A stretch of 64,000 nt of DNA from Clostridia bacterium (GTDB taxonomy: Bacteria > Bacillota > Clostridia > Oscillospirales > Acutalibacteraceae). This document shows positions 34,297 through 45,870 of the stretch, piece by piece. Made by a program: the position numbers and the translations under genes. The DNA lies in assembly GCA_017516445.1 (NCBI GenBank), contig JAFXCZ010000013.1:186001-250000 (forward strand), in the 5' to 3' direction. Under the pieces are notes generated by a model. That model was given only the letters and a program-made list of their open reading frames with translations, was not told where the DNA came from and made no database searches. Every line of letters starts with the position of its first letter. Positions within the stretch are counted from its first letter, which is position 1.

Positions 34297-35754
34297 ATGC
34301 TAAATTTAGCGGATTTAAACCTTACACCGCAAGCCCAAAGGGTTTTTGAAATCTTTGAAGAGATTAGCGCTATACCGCGCGGCTCAGGCAATAGGTCTAA
34401 AATTGCTGATTACTGCGAAAGCTTTGCTAAAAAGCACGGTCTTAGATATGTGCACGATAATGAAGAAAATATCATTATTTTTAAAAAAGCAACTGAGAAT
34501 AAGCCTGCAGAGCCTATAATACTGCAAGGCCATCTTGATATTGTCTTCCAAAAAACCGCTGAATGTGAACTTGATTTTTTAAATGACGGTTTAAAAATCT
34601 ACCGCGACGGTGATTTCATAAAAGCTGACGGCACAACCTTAGGCGCCGATAACGGAATTGCTGTAGCCTCTATTTTAGCAATTCTCGAATCGGATAATAT
34701 CCCCCACCCACCGATTGAGGCGGTTTTCACTGCCGATGAGGAAATAGGTCTTTTGGGTGCTGCCGCTCTCGATAAAAGCTTGCTTTCAGCTAAACAGATG
34801 ATAAATCTCGACTCAGAAGAGGATGACACGCTCACCGTTTCCTGTGCAGGCGGTAACGATGTTATATTGGATATCCCCCTTTGCCGCGAAACTGTAGACG
34901 GATATTTAATCAACTTAAGTATTAAAGGTCTTATGGGCGGTCACTCGGGCGTGGAAATAAACAAAGGCAGAACTAATGCTAATGTATTAATGAGCAAAAT
35001 CTTAAAGCATCTTAAAGAGGAATGCTTTGTTAATATAATTTCCGTAAACGGCGGTACAAAGCCAAATGCTATACCGAATAACTGCACGGCTTCGATTTGT
35101 GTAAAGGACAAGGAAAAGGTTTTATTGTGGCTTCAAAATATTGAAACTATGTACCTTGATGCTATCAGGCAAAACGAACCGGATTTTTGCTTAGAAGTGC
35201 AAAAAGGCGACGATAGAGATTATCTTTGCTTTGATAGTAAATCAACCGAAAAAATAATAAACCTTTTAACCACCGCACCAAACGGTGTTGTTAAAATGAG
35301 TGAGGAAATTGACGGTTTGGTTGAAACCTCGCTCAATTTAGGTATTATTACTACCTATGACGATAAGCTTACAGCGCATTACTCACTTAGAAGCAGTAAG
35401 GAAACCGAGCTTAAAAATTTAACCCAACAAATTTTGCAGGCAGGCAAAAATGCCAATGCCAACACTTCTGTTGTAGGCTTTTATCCACCTTGGGAATATA
35501 ATGCCGTATCCCCTTTGCGTGAGCTTTACAAACACTGCTATAAAGAACTTTACGGCAAGGAAATTAAGGTGGAAGCAATTCACGCAGGTCTCGAATGTGC
35601 AGTTTTTGCCTCGGCAGTTAAAAATCTTGATTGCATTTCGGTAGGACCTAATATTTTTGATGTTCATACAACTAATGAACGGCTTAGTATTTCTTCAACA
35701 GTTAACTTTTTCGGACTGTTATTAAACGTTCTTAAAAAATGCTGTGAAATATAA
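34297..35754 (+). CDS. pepD: Aminoacyl-histidine dipeptidase PepD (M20 family)
   Basis: PepD hydrolyses Xaa-His and other dipeptides in the cytoplasm with two zinc ions. The 485 residues carry metal and catalytic motifs: LQGHLDIV (about 75-82), LGADNGIAVA (about 113-122), the catalytic DEEIGLLGA (about 145-153) and a dimerisation-domain GGHSGVEI (about 214-221). It is upstream of an oligopeptide transporter gene, which fits peptide import followed by digestion. Confidence 0.93.
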   Translation: MLNLADLNLTPQAQRVFEIFEEISAIPRGSGNRSKIADYCESFAKKHGLRYVHDNEENIIIFKKATENKPAEPIILQGHLDIVFQKTAECELDFLNDGLKIYRDGDFIKADGTTLGADNGIAVASILAILESDNIPHPPIEAVFTADEEIGLLGAAALDKSLLSAKQMINLDSEEDDTLTVSCAGGNDVILDIPLCRETVDGYLINLSIKGLMGGHSGVEINKGRTNANVLMSKILKHLKEECFVNIISVNGGTKPNAIPNNCTASICVKDKEKVLLWLQNIETMYLDAIRQNEPDFCLEVQKGDDRDYLCFDSKSTEKIINLLTTAPNGVVKMSEEIDGLVETSLNLGIITTYDDKLTAHYSLRSSKETELKNLTQQILQAGKNANANTSVVGFYPPWEYNAVSPLRELYKHCYKELYGKEIKVEAIHAGLECAVFASAVKNLDCISVGPNIFDVHTTNERLSISSTVNFFGLLLNVLKKCCEI

Positions 35755-35779
35755 AAATTTTATATAAGTAGGAGAGATT

Positions 35780-37687
35780 ATGGAAAACAAAACTGAATTT
35801 AAACCCTATGTTCCGGCAAGTAAAATCACTCCCGAAATTACTGTAACCTCAATTATTATGGGTGTTTTACTTTCAGTAATATTCGGTGCGGCTAATGCCT
35901 ATTTAGGCTTACGCGTTGGTATGACTGTGTCGGCATCAATCCCAGCCGCTGTTATTTCTATGGGTGTTATCCGCATTCTTTTGCGCCGTAACTCCATTTT
36001 AGAAAGCAACATTGTACAAACTGTAGGCTCTGCAGGTGAATCACTTGCGGCAGGCGCAATTTTCACACTTCCCGCTCTGTTTTTGTGGGCTTCTGAAGGC
36101 AAGATGGACAAGCCCGACATTATAGAAATTACACTTATTGCCCTTATCGGCGGTCTTTTGGGTGTATTCTTTATGGTGCCGCTTCGCAACGCATTAATCG
36201 TTAAAGAACACGGCATACTTCCTTATCCCGAGGGTACTGCTTGCGCCGAAGTTCTTTTAGCAGGCGAAAAGGGCGGTGCAAATGCTTCTACCGTTTTTGC
36301 AGGTATGGGCTTTGCTGCTTTATTCAAATTTATTATTGACGGACTTAAGGTAGTTTCGGGCGAGGTTTCGGGCAGAGTCAAAGGCTTTGCAGGTGAAATC
36401 GGTACACAGATTTATCCCGCTGTAATGAGCGTTGGCTACATTTGCGGTGCGAGAATTTCCTCATATATGTTTGCCGGCGGTGTTTTAAGCTGGTTAGTAC
36501 TTATTCCGCTTATTGTTCTGTTTGGTGAAAATAGCATCCTCTACCCCAGTGTTGACGCTACTATCGGTCAGCTCTACGCCGAGGGTGGTGCAGGTGCTAT
36601 CTGGGGCTCGTATATACGTTATATCGGTGCGGGTGCATTAGCCGCAGGTGGTATTATAAGCCTTATAAAATCCTTACCGCTTATTGTGAAAACCTTCTCA
36701 GGCGCATTAAAAAGTATGTCGGGCGTCGGTGCTTCGACCGGTGAGCGCACAGCAAAAGAAATAAACATTAAGGTTGTGCTTATTGTTATTGCAGTGCTTA
36801 CACTTCTTATCTGGCTTATCCCTGCTATTCCCGTAAACCCCATAGGCGCAATTATTATTGTAGTATTCGGCTTCTTCTTTGCTACCGTTTCTTCACGTAT
36901 GGTAGGCCTTGTAGGAAGCTCTAACAACCCTGTTTCCGGTATGGCTATTGCCACAGTTTTAATCGCTACACTTATTCTTAAATTCACAGGCTCTACAGGT
37001 ATCAAGGGTATGATAAGCGCTATCGCTATCGGCTCAATTATATGCATTGTTTCTGCTATTGCAGGCGATACCTCGCAGGACCTTAAAACAGGTTATATTT
37101 TAGGCGCTACACCGAGAAAACAGCAGTACGGTGAAATCATCGGTGTTGTAGCAGCTGCTCTTGCTATTGGCGGCACACTCTTCTTGCTTGATAAAGCTTG
37201 GGGCTTTGGCAGTGATGCATTAGCAGCACCGCAAGCAACCCTTATGAAGCTTATTATTGAGGGCGTTATGGGCGGTAATCTGCCTTGGGCACTTGTATTT
37301 ACAGGCGTATTTATTGCGGTTGTGGTTGAGCTTATAGGCATACCTGTTCTTCCCTTTGCTATTGGTGTATATCTGCCTGTACAGCTTAACGCTTGCATTA
37401 TGGTGGGCGGTATTATCCGTTTAGTTCTTGACAAGCTCAAAAAAGACAAGGAAGAAAAGGACGCCATTGTAAACGACGGCATACTATTCTGCTCAGGTAT
37501 GATAGCGGGCGAAGGCCTTGTAGGTATTGTTTTGGCGCTCTTTGCGATTATGGGCATTGATAAGCTTATAAACCTTTCGGGCTTTGTTTCCCCTGCTGTT
37601 TCAAACATCGGCGGATTGGTACTCTTCGGTATTATTATACTGACACTTCTCAAATTCACCGTTTGGAAAAAGCGTAACAAAAGCTAA
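35780..37687 (+). CDS. OPT family oligopeptide transporter
   Basis: This 635-residue membrane protein belongs to the oligopeptide transporter (OPT) family, proton-driven importers of peptides or metal-chelates. About 14-16 membrane segments can be drawn. Family patterns include ANAYLGLRVGMTVSASIPAA (about 37-56), a YPEGTACAEVL motif (about 147-157) and GDTSQDLKTGYILGATPRKQQ (starting near 433). It follows pepD by 25 bases and its stop overlaps the start of the PqqD-like gene (TAATG). Confidence 0.92.
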   Translation: MENKTEFKPYVPASKITPEITVTSIIMGVLLSVIFGAANAYLGLRVGMTVSASIPAAVISMGVIRILLRRNSILESNIVQTVGSAGESLAAGAIFTLPALFLWASEGKMDKPDIIEITLIALIGGLLGVFFMVPLRNALIVKEHGILPYPEGTACAEVLLAGEKGGANASTVFAGMGFAALFKFIIDGLKVVSGEVSGRVKGFAGEIGTQIYPAVMSVGYICGARISSYMFAGGVLSWLVLIPLIVLFGENSILYPSVDATIGQLYAEGGAGAIWGSYIRYIGAGALAAGGIISLIKSLPLIVKTFSGALKSMSGVGASTGERTAKEINIKVVLIVIAVLTLLIWLIPAIPVNPIGAIIIVVFGFFFATVSSRMVGLVGSSNNPVSGMAIATVLIATLILKFTGSTGIKGMISAIAIGSIICIVSAIAGDTSQDLKTGYILGATPRKQQYGEIIGVVAAALAIGGTLFLLDKAWGFGSDALAAPQATLMKLIIEGVMGGNLPWALVFTGVFIAVVVELIGIPVLPFAIGVYLPVQLNACIMVGGIIRLVLDKLKKDKEEKDAIVNDGILFCSGMIAGEGLVGIVLALFAIMGIDKLINLSGFVSPAVSNIGGLVLFGIIILTLLKFTVWKKRNKS

Positions 37688-38025
37688 TGAAAAAACAAAC
37701 TGAAAACTATTTGGATAAAATCCCACAGCGTAAAGAGGGTATTAACTGGTCTGTAGCCGAAGACGGTGCAGTAACCCTTGAAATTGAAAACAAAGGCATT
37801 TATAACAAAATAGCGCAAAAGCTTTTTAAAAAGCCCAAAATCAGCTTTATACACCTTGAAGCAATAGGAAGCTTTGTATGGCCTATAATTGACGGTATGA
37901 AAGATATTGCCGCAATAGGCGTTGAGGTTAAGGAGCATTTTGGTGACGAGGCCCAGCCGTTATATCCGCGCCTTGCAAAGTATTTTCAAATTCTTGAAAC
38001 TTACGGATTTATAACATTTAAGTGA
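37687..38025 (+). CDS. PqqD-like protein
   Basis: The 112-residue protein fits the PqqD family. The central part resembles the peptide-binding winged-helix fold used as RiPP recognition element (AIGSFVWPIIDGMKDIAAIGV, Trp near 67; then FQILETYGFITF at the end). PqqD proteins normally present a precursor peptide to a radical SAM enzyme, but no radical SAM gene and no obvious precursor is nearby. It is translationally coupled to the OPT transporter. A role as a transporter accessory is inference. Many Clostridia carry such lone PqqD proteins. Confidence 0.78.
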   Translation: MKKQTENYLDKIPQRKEGINWSVAEDGAVTLEIENKGIYNKIAQKLFKKPKISFIHLEAIGSFVWPIIDGMKDIAAIGVEVKEHFGDEAQPLYPRLAKYFQILETYGFITFK

Positions 38026-38030
38026 TACAA

Positions 38031-38069
38031 AAAACTGACTTATGCAAAGCATAAGTCAGTTTTTATTTT
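38031..38069. terminator. Bidirectional terminator between the PqqD-like gene and rpoC
   Basis: AAAACTGACTTATGC (38031-38045) and GCATAAGTCAGTTTT (38049-38063) form a 15-base stem with an AAA loop, with T-rich flanks on both strands. Confidence 0.9.
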
Positions 38070-38082
38070 ACAATAAATTTTA

Positions 38083-41000
38083 TTATTGTGCTACTTCAGC
38101 CTGAGCTTCTTCGGGAATTTCAGGCACTTGCGCAACATCGGTTTCTTCGGGGATTTCCTCCTCAAATAATGAGGGGTTAATCTCTTCAGATTTCATACCT
38201 GTACCTGCAGGTACGAGCTTACCGATAATAACATTTTCCTTAAGACCAAAGAGCGGGTCAACCTTACCCTTAATAGCAGCTTCGGTAAGAACACGTGTGG
38301 TTTCTTGGAAAGAAGCAGCCGACAGGAAGGATTCAGTAGCCAACGAAGCCTTAGTAATACCGAGAAGTGTTACCTTGTAGGTAGCCTTTGTAAGTCCCTC
38401 TTCACCTGCAGCAATACGTGCTTCAATAGCAGCGTTTGCATCGGCAATTTCCTTATATTCGTAGCTTGAATTCTGGATAAGGTCGGTAGAGCCCGAATCA
38501 ACAATACGAAGCTTCTTCATCATCTGACGAATGATAACCTCGATATGCTTATCGTTGATATCAACACCTTGTGTACGGTAAGCGTTCTGAATCTCAGCAA
38601 TGATATATTCCTGAACAGCCTCAGGTCCCTGTGCTTCAAGAATATCCTGCGGATACTTAGAGCCGGGGATTAACATATCGCCTGCTTTTACATAGTCGCC
38701 TTCACTAACAAGCTGTCTTACACCGTAAGGAATAGTTACCTTTTCCTCTTCCATGGTTTCTTCGTTTGTAATAACAATTACATTGCTCTTCTTTTCTTCG
38801 GTAATACGTACCCTACCGTCAATCTTAGCAATAAGACCGCAACGCTTGGGACGTCTTGCTTCAAAGAGCTCTTCAACACGTGGAAGACCCTGTGTAATAT
38901 CTTCAGTAGAAGCGATACCACCGGTATGGAAGGTACGCATTGTAAGCTGTGTACCAGGCTCACCGATAGACTGAGCCGCAACGATACCAACAGCCTCACC
39001 TGTAGTAACAGGCTTAGCAGTAGCAAGGTTTTTACCGTAGCACTTCTTACATACGCCGTGGTGGCTGTGGCAAGTAAGCACTGAACGGATAGTAACCGAG
39101 GTTACACCTGCGTCAACAATCTTCTTAGCACCGTCGGAGGTAATCATATCCTCCTTAGACCAGATAAGCTTACCGTCAACATAAAGGTCGTCCATAAGAT
39201 AACGGCCTTCAAGACGTTCTTCTAACGGCTCAAGAATATGGTTGCCGTCCTTAATATCAGAAATAGTGAGACCTTCTTCAGTGCCGCAATCATCCTCGCG
39301 AACGATTACGTCCTGAGCAACGTCAACAAGACGGCGGGTAAGATAACCCGAGTCAGCAGTACGAAGCGCGGTATCGGCAAGACCTTTACGAGCACCACGT
39401 GAGGAAATAAAGTATTCCAAAACGTTAAGACCTTCACGGTAGTTAGCACGAATCGGAACTTCAATAACCTTACCTGCGGTATTAGCAATAAGACCACGCA
39501 TACCTGCGAGCTGACGAATCTGGCTCATAGAACCACGCGCACCTGAGTCAGCCATCATAAAGATGGGGTTAAACTCATCAAGGTTGCCCTTAAGTGCATC
39601 AGCAACATCTTCTGTAGCCTTGTTCCAAATTTCAATAATATGACGGCTTCTTTCATCATCATTGATAAGACCGCGGCGGTAGTTCTTTGTAACCTTATCA
39701 ATCTGCTCTTCTGCAGCGGCTAAGATTTCTTTCTTAGCAGGCGGAATTACAGCATCGATAACCGCAACAGTGATAGCACCCTTAGTAGAATACTTAAAGC
39801 CGGTCTGCTTAACATTATCAAGAACGATTGCAGATTCGCTTGTGCCGTGGATTTCGATACATTTATCTATAATCTTTCCAAGCTGTTTCTTGCCAACCTT
39901 GTTCTGAATAATATCGTCATTGCTTTCAACAAAGTTTTTGCTTGCATCCTTAAACTTAAAGCACCATTCAAGGTCAAACGCATTTTCAGGATTGCTTCTG
40001 TCAACAAAGCCTAAATCCTGCGGAATGGCTTCATTGAAGATGATGAAGCCTACGGTACACCATATAAGCTTATGCTCGCCTGCTTCATTGGTCATTCTAA
40101 CGCGGATAGGCGCATGAAGACCGATTACACCGTCGTTATAAGCCATAATAGCTTCATTTTTATCGCGGAATACCTTGTTTGTACCCTTTTCTTCAGCCTT
40201 AACAAGTGTTAAATAGTAAGAACCGAGTACCATATCCTGTGTAGGAACAGTTACAGGCTTACCGTCAGAAGGCTTCAAAAGGTTATTAGCCGCAAGCATA
40301 AGGAAGCGTGCCTCTGCCTGTGCTTCTGCAGAAAGGGGTACGTGAACAGCCATCTGGTCGCCGTCAAAGTCAGCATTGTAGGCTGTACATACAAGCGGAT
40401 GGAGCTTAAGTGCCTTACCCTCAACAAGTACAGGCTCAAACGCCTGAATACCTAAACGGTGAAGTGTAGGAGCACGGTTTAAAAGAACGGGATGTTCTTT
40501 AATAACAAGCTCTAACGCATCCCATACTTCAGCTGAAGCACGGTCTACCATCTTTCTTGCAGTTTTAATATTAGTAACAATCTTGGTTTCAACAAGACGT
40601 TTCATTACAAAAGGCTTAAAGAGCTCAAGTGCCATTTCCTTAGGAAGACCGCACTGATACATCTTAAGCTCAGGACCTACTACGATAACCGAACGTCCCG
40701 AATAGTCAACACGCTTACCGAGAAGATTTTGACGGAAGCGTCCCTGCTTACCCTTAAGCATATCTGACAAAGACTTAAGCGGACGGTTGTTAGGGCCGGT
40801 TACAGGCTTACCGCGTCTGCCGTTATCGATAAGAGCGTCAACAGCTTCCTGTAGCATTCTCTTTTCGTTACGTACAATTATATCGGGAGCGTGAAGCTCT
40901 AAAAGTCTCTTAAGGCGGTTATTACGGTTGATAACACGTCTATAAAGGTCATTAAGGTCACTTGTTGCAAAACGGCCGCCGTCAAGCTGTACCATAGGAC

Positions 41001-41712
41001 GTAAATCGGGCGGAATTACCGGAATTACATCAAGAATCATCCATTCAGGACGGTTGCCCGACTGTCTGAATGCTTCTAAAACCTCAAGTCTTCTTAAAAT
41101 ACGGGTGCGCTTTTGACCAACACTGTCTTCAAGCTCTGCACGAAGCTCTTCGCAAAGCTTATCAAGGTCAATTTCCGAAAGCAATTCCTTAATTGCCTCG
41201 GCACCCATACCTGCCTTAAAGTCATCCTCATATTTTTCGCGCATATCGGTATATTGCTTTTCGTTGAGAAGCTGTTTCTTCTCAAGGGGTGTTGTACCTG
41301 GGTCGATTACAATATACTGAGAGAAGTAAAGTACCTGTTCAAGCGCTTTAGGTGTAACGTCAAGCACCAAGCCCATCTTTGACGGGATAGTCTTAAAGTA
41401 CCAGATATGAGATACAGGAGCTGCAAGCTCAATTGTACCCATACGCTCACGGCGTACTTTAGCACGGGTAACCTCAACGCCGCAGCGTTCACAGACCTTA
41501 CCCTTATAACGAATACGCTTATATTTTCCGCAGTGACATTCCCAGTCCTTCTGAGGTCCAAAAATGCGTTCGCAGAAAAGACCGCCCTGCTCGGGCTTTA
41601 AGGTACGGTAGTTAATGGTTTCGGGCTTTGTTACTTCCCCGTGTGACCAACTTCTGATTTGTTCGGGAGATGCAAGTCCTATTTTTATGGATTCAAATTC
41701 AATTTCTGCCAT
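38083..41712 (-). CDS. rpoC: RNA polymerase beta' subunit RpoC
   Basis: RpoC is the beta' subunit of RNA polymerase. The 1209 residues include the N-terminal zinc cysteines ([19 protein letters not shown], about 58-76), the catalytic [12 protein letters not shown] motif (about 447-458) holding the Mg ion, a second zinc site with CKKCYGK (about 893-899) and the bridge/trigger region [16 protein letters not shown] (starting near 731). There is a short acidic C-terminal tail. The start follows AAGGAGGGG and lies 17 bases after rpoB. Confidence 0.98.
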   Translation of the reverse strand: MAEIEFESIKIGLASPEQIRSWSHGEVTKPETINYRTLKPEQGGLFCERIFGPQKDWECHCGKYKRIRYKGKVCERCGVEVTRAKVRRERMGTIELAAPVSHIWYFKTIPSKMGLVLDVTPKALEQVLYFSQYIVIDPGTTPLEKKQLLNEKQYTDMREKYEDDFKAGMGAEAIKELLSEIDLDKLCEELRAELEDSVGQKRTRILRRLEVLEAFRQSGNRPEWMILDVIPVIPPDLRPMVQLDGGRFATSDLNDLYRRVINRNNRLKRLLELHAPDIIVRNEKRMLQEAVDALIDNGRRGKPVTGPNNRPLKSLSDMLKGKQGRFRQNLLGKRVDYSGRSVIVVGPELKMYQCGLPKEMALELFKPFVMKRLVETKIVTNIKTARKMVDRASAEVWDALELVIKEHPVLLNRAPTLHRLGIQAFEPVLVEGKALKLHPLVCTAYNADFDGDQMAVHVPLSAEAQAEARFLMLAANNLLKPSDGKPVTVPTQDMVLGSYYLTLVKAEEKGTNKVFRDKNEAIMAYNDGVIGLHAPIRVRMTNEAGEHKLIWCTVGFIIFNEAIPQDLGFVDRSNPENAFDLEWCFKFKDASKNFVESNDDIIQNKVGKKQLGKIIDKCIEIHGTSESAIVLDNVKQTGFKYSTKGAITVAVIDAVIPPAKKEILAAAEEQIDKVTKNYRRGLINDDERSRHIIEIWNKATEDVADALKGNLDEFNPIFMMADSGARGSMSQIRQLAGMRGLIANTAGKVIEVPIRANYREGLNVLEYFISSRGARKGLADTALRTADSGYLTRRLVDVAQDVIVREDDCGTEEGLTISDIKDGNHILEPLEERLEGRYLMDDLYVDGKLIWSKEDMITSDGAKKIVDAGVTSVTIRSVLTCHSHHGVCKKCYGKNLATAKPVTTGEAVGIVAAQSIGEPGTQLTMRTFHTGGIASTEDITQGLPRVEELFEARRPKRCGLIAKIDGRVRITEEKKSNVIVITNEETMEEEKVTIPYGVRQLVSEGDYVKAGDMLIPGSKYPQDILEAQGPEAVQEYIIAEIQNAYRTQGVDINDKHIEVIIRQMMKKLRIVDSGSTDLIQNSSYEYKEIADANAAIEARIAAGEEGLTKATYKVTLLGITKASLATESFLSAASFQETTRVLTEAAIKGKVDPLFGLKENVIIGKLVPAGTGMKSEEINPSLFEEEIPEETDVAQVPEIPEEAQAEVAQ

Positions 41713-41729
41713 TATATGCCCCTCCTTAA

Positions 41730-44700
41730 TTATTGGTCATAAGACTCATCTGAGTTTTGTGTTTCTTCGATTGCATCGCCGTTTTCGTCCTGAAGAGTGT
41801 AACCCTCCAAGCCGTCAACAACGGTTTCTTCCTGGAATTCGCTCGGCTCAGGTAAAGCAGGTGTGCCTATACCTAAATCGTCATCGTCAAAGGTCTGCTT
41901 TAAGTCGATTTCTTCATCAAACTTATCAAGCACCTTAACGTCAAGACCTAACGACTGCAATTCCTTAATAAGAACCTTAAATGATTCCGGAACGCCGGGG
42001 GCAGGAATATTCTGTCCCTTAACGATAGACTCATAGGTCTTAACACGTCCAACAACATCGTCCGACTTAACAGTAAGGATTTCCTGCAAGGTGTAAGCCG
42101 CACCGTAAGCCTCAAGTGCCCAAACTTCCATTTCACCGAAACGCTGACCGCCGAACTGTGCTTTACCACCGAGCGGCTGCTGTGTTACAAGTGAGTACGG
42201 GCCTGTAGAACGTGCGTGAATCTTATCGTCAACCAAGTGGTGAAGCTTAAGATAATACATATAACCAACGGTTACAGGGTTGTCAAACGGCTCACCTGTA
42301 CGTCCGTCATAAAGCTGAGTTTTAGCATCCTCTGTAAGAGGGATACGTGAGAAATCGAGAGCGGCAGAGTTCTTATACTTATAATCGTCTGCCTTGGTTT
42401 CATTTTCAGCCATTCTAAAGCATTCGCGGATGTCGCCCTCGTGCGCACCGTCAAATACAGGTGTGCAGATGTGCCAGCCGAGAGCCTTAGCAGCATAGCC
42501 TAAGTGAACTTCAAGTACCTGACCGATGTTCATACGTGAAGGTACGCCCAACGGATTGAGTACGATATCAAGCGGAGTACCATCGGGTAAGAAAGGCATA
42601 TCCTCGCTCGGTAAAATGCGGGAAACAACGCCCTTGTTACCGTGGCGGCCTGCCATCTTATCGCCGACAGAGATCTTACGCTTCTGTGCGATATAGCAAC
42701 GTACAACAACGTTAACGCCTGGTGAAAGCTCCGAAGAATTTTCTCTTGTGAATACCTTTACGTCAACGATTGTACCATATTCACCGTGAGGTACACGCAA
42801 TGAGGTATCCCTTACCTCGCGTGCCTTTTCGCCGAAGATAGCACGTAAAAGTCTTTCTTCAGCAGTAAGCTCAGTTTCACCCTTAGGTGTAACCTTACCT
42901 ACAAGGATATCACCCGAAGTCACCTCTGCACCAATACGGATAATACCGCGCTCATCCAAATCCTTAAGCGCGTCATCACCAACGTTTGGAATATCGCGGG
43001 TAATTTCTTCAGGTCCTAATTTAGTATCACGGCATTCAATTTCATATTCTTCAATATGAATAGAAGTATAAATATCTTCACGAACAAGACGCTCATTAAT
43101 AAGAACAGCGTCCTCGTAGTTGTAGCCTTCCCAAGTCATAAAGCCGATAAGGGCATTACGTCCAAGAGAAATTTCACCGCCCGAAGTTGCAGGGCCGTCA
43201 GCAATAACCTGTTTTTCGGTTACCTGTTCGCCAACCTCAACGATAGGCTTCTGGTTAATACAGGTGCCGTGGTTTGAACGTAAGAACTTGATAAGATTAT
43301 ACTCATCAATTTCACCGTTCTTAGCGCGGATTTTAATAGTATCAGCCGAAACGAAGGTAACCTCACCTGCGCGTTTTGCCAATACAACAACGCCGGAGTC
43401 AACCGCAGCCTTATATTCCATACCTGTAGCAACGAACGGATTTTCGGGCTTTAAGAGCGGTACTGCCTGCTTCTGCATGTTCGAGCCCATGAGCGCACGG
43501 TTAGTATCGTCGTTTTCAAGGAACGGAATCATAGCAGTAGCAACAGAAACTACCATCTTAGGCGAAACGTCAATAAACTCAGCATTTTTGGCTTCAACTT
43601 CCATAAAGCTGTCACGGAAGCGGGCATTAACCTTTTTATTAACAAAGTAGCCGTTTTCGTCTAAAGGCTCATTAGCCTGAGCTACAATATAATCGTCCTC
43701 TTCGTCAGCGGTCATATAAACCACTTCATCCAATACCTTGCCGTTTTCAATCTTACGGAAAGGAGTTTCAATAAAGCCGTACTTGTTTATTTTAGCAAAG
43801 GTTGCCAAATACGAAATAAGACCGATGTTAGGACCTTCTGGTGTTTCAATCGGACACATACGGCCGTAGTGTGTATAGTGAACGTCACGAACCTCGAATG
43901 AAGCGCGGTCACGCGACAAACCACCGGGGCCGAGCGCTGACAAGCGGCGCTTGTGGGTAAGCTCGGAAAGTGGGTTAGTCTGGTCCATAAACTGTGAAAG
44001 CGGTGAAGAACCGAAAAATTCTTTAATAGCAGCCACAACAGGACGGATATTTATAAGGAACTGAGGTGTGATATTCTCAGCATCCTGAGCCTGTAAGGTC
44101 ATCTTTTCACGAACAACTCTTTCCATACGGGAAATACCGATACGGAACTGGTTCTGTAAAAGCTCACCTACAGAGCGGATACGACGGTTGCCCAAGTGGT
44201 CGATATCATCTACCGAGCCTACGTTATGGGGCAAGCCTAAGAAATAGCTTATTGAAGCGAAAATATCATCAATACAAATGCTCTTCGGAATAAGGTCATC
44301 TGCATTTTCGAGAATAGCCTCACGTAAGGCTTCCTTAGAATCGCTGTTTTCAATCAATTCCTTGAGTACGCCAAAAGAAACCTGCTCGTTAATTCCAAGT
44401 TCGTCAAGCTCAGCCAATTCTTCAGCAGTGAAATCGGTAAAGTCACCTAAATTTACCATTCCGTTTGAGAGAACCTTAACCTCGCTTACGTTACCCTCAT
44501 TATCCATTACGTTAACATAAACGCTGTTTACACCCTTGGTTTCAATAAGCTGTGCGAGCTCTTTATTAACAGTGGTTTCAGCATCTGCCAAAATTTCGCC
44601 TGTGAGAGGATCAATAACAGGGCGTGACAAAACTGCACCAGCGATACGGGCGCCAATGCTTAACTTTTTATTGTATTTATATCTGCCCACGCGTGAGATA

Positions 44701-45512
44701 TCATAACGGTGTGGGTCAAAGAACAACTGCTCAATATAGTTCTTAGCGCCCTCTACAGTTACAGGCTCACTCGGACGGAGCTTTTTATAAACCTCAATAA
44801 GTGCTTCCTCAACCGACTTTGTATCGTCAACCTCTAAGGTAGCGGCAAGACGCTCGTCCTCACCGAAAAGCTCTCTAATTTGCTCATTAGTAGCAATACC
44901 TAAAGAACGGATAAAGGTAGTGAGCGGAAGCTTACGGTTTTTATCAATACGAACAGAAAGCACATCATTAACCGAGGTCTCATACTCAAGCCATGCACCG
45001 CGGTTTGGAATAATAGTAGAGGAATATAATCTCTTACCTGTTTTTTCGTCAATCTTTTCAGCATAATAAACGCCGGGAGAACGAACAAGCTGAGAAACAA
45101 CAGCACGCTCAGCACCGTTGATAACAAAGGTGCCTGATTCGGTCATAATCGGGAAATCACCCATTGAAACTTCGCTTTCTTTAATTTCGCCGGTTTCATT
45201 ATTTACAAGACGGGCTGTTACGCGTAAGGGTGCTGCGTATGTTGCATCACGTGCCTTACATTCTGTAACGTCGTACTTCGGTTTTTCATCAAACCGATAG
45301 TCAACAAAGCTTAACTGAAGATTACCGCTATAGTCGGTTATAGCCGACATATCTCTGAAAACTTCCTTTAAGCCTTCGGTTACAAACCACTTGTACGAAT
45401 CCTTTTGGATTTCAATAAGGTTGGGCATATCAATTACTTCATTGATTTTGGAAAATGTCTGTCTTACATTTTTACCCAACGCAACCGGTTTTACCATTGA
45501 AGTTGATTCCAT
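41730..45512 (-). CDS. rpoB: RNA polymerase beta subunit RpoB
   Basis: RpoB is the beta subunit of RNA polymerase. The 1260 residues contain the rifampicin-pocket block [19 protein letters not shown] (starting near 490) and the conserved [13 protein letters not shown] (about 936-948). A C-terminal extension of about 90 acidic residues follows the usual end. The rifampicin cluster shows no obvious resistance substitution. The gene has its own promoter and is not directly preceded by rplJ-rplL as in most Bacillota; a fused permease gene lies upstream instead. Confidence 0.98.
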   Translation of the reverse strand: MESTSMVKPVALGKNVRQTFSKINEVIDMPNLIEIQKDSYKWFVTEGLKEVFRDMSAITDYSGNLQLSFVDYRFDEKPKYDVTECKARDATYAAPLRVTARLVNNETGEIKESEVSMGDFPIMTESGTFVINGAERAVVSQLVRSPGVYYAEKIDEKTGKRLYSSTIIPNRGAWLEYETSVNDVLSVRIDKNRKLPLTTFIRSLGIATNEQIRELFGEDERLAATLEVDDTKSVEEALIEVYKKLRPSEPVTVEGAKNYIEQLFFDPHRYDISRVGRYKYNKKLSIGARIAGAVLSRPVIDPLTGEILADAETTVNKELAQLIETKGVNSVYVNVMDNEGNVSEVKVLSNGMVNLGDFTDFTAEELAELDELGINEQVSFGVLKELIENSDSKEALREAILENADDLIPKSICIDDIFASISYFLGLPHNVGSVDDIDHLGNRRIRSVGELLQNQFRIGISRMERVVREKMTLQAQDAENITPQFLINIRPVVAAIKEFFGSSPLSQFMDQTNPLSELTHKRRLSALGPGGLSRDRASFEVRDVHYTHYGRMCPIETPEGPNIGLISYLATFAKINKYGFIETPFRKIENGKVLDEVVYMTADEEDDYIVAQANEPLDENGYFVNKKVNARFRDSFMEVEAKNAEFIDVSPKMVVSVATAMIPFLENDDTNRALMGSNMQKQAVPLLKPENPFVATGMEYKAAVDSGVVVLAKRAGEVTFVSADTIKIRAKNGEIDEYNLIKFLRSNHGTCINQKPIVEVGEQVTEKQVIADGPATSGGEISLGRNALIGFMTWEGYNYEDAVLINERLVREDIYTSIHIEEYEIECRDTKLGPEEITRDIPNVGDDALKDLDERGIIRIGAEVTSGDILVGKVTPKGETELTAEERLLRAIFGEKAREVRDTSLRVPHGEYGTIVDVKVFTRENSSELSPGVNVVVRCYIAQKRKISVGDKMAGRHGNKGVVSRILPSEDMPFLPDGTPLDIVLNPLGVPSRMNIGQVLEVHLGYAAKALGWHICTPVFDGAHEGDIRECFRMAENETKADDYKYKNSAALDFSRIPLTEDAKTQLYDGRTGEPFDNPVTVGYMYYLKLHHLVDDKIHARSTGPYSLVTQQPLGGKAQFGGQRFGEMEVWALEAYGAAYTLQEILTVKSDDVVGRVKTYESIVKGQNIPAPGVPESFKVLIKELQSLGLDVKVLDKFDEEIDLKQTFDDDDLGIGTPALPEPSEFQEETVVDGLEGYTLQDENGDAIEETQNSDESYDQ

Positions 45513-45662
45513 AGGTTTTAAATCACTCCTCTGAAAATTTTACGGCTTTAAACACCGCAAGAGAAACATAAATGACGGGTTTTTGTTACATTTTTTTAGT
45601 CAAAAAATACATTAATTTTTTGAAAAGAACGCACAATCCCCCATCATCATTAGTAATTTACA

Positions 45663-45691
45663 ATTATATACCAAAAAAAATCAATAGTCAA
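45663..45691 (-). promoter_or_regulatory. Promoter for rpoB-rpoC
   Basis: On the minus strand TTGACT (complement of 45686-45691) and TATAAT (complement of 45663-45668) have a 17-base spacer. The leader before rpoB is about 145 bases. No other structure was seen in the leader. Confidence 0.8.
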
Positions 45692-45792
45692 GCACTTTTT
45701 CTAAATAATTGTTAATTTTTTGAAAAAAATAAAAAACCGGTAGATTTTTATCGTTTTTGGTCATCACAGTATCTTTTGCCTCTTATCTGAAA

Positions 45793-45850
45793 CAAAAAAC
45801 TCCGCCGAAGCGCAATGTCATTAAGTTAAGATATTGCGCCGCAGCGGAGC
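45793..45850 (-). terminator. Terminator after the fused permease gene
   Basis: Read on the minus strand, a long imperfect stem (CTCCGC with GCGGAG outside, GCGCAAT with ATTGCGC inside) ends in GTTTTTTG. It separates the permease gene from the rpoB promoter; the gap 45513-45870 holds nothing else recognisable. Confidence 0.8.
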
Positions 45851-45870
45851 TTTTACAATTTTAAATAATT

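Noticed and set aside
41094..45300. Several 60-130-codon open frames on both strands inside rpoB and rpoC
   Set aside because: They are shadows of the polymerase genes with no ribosome binding sites and no recognisable product.
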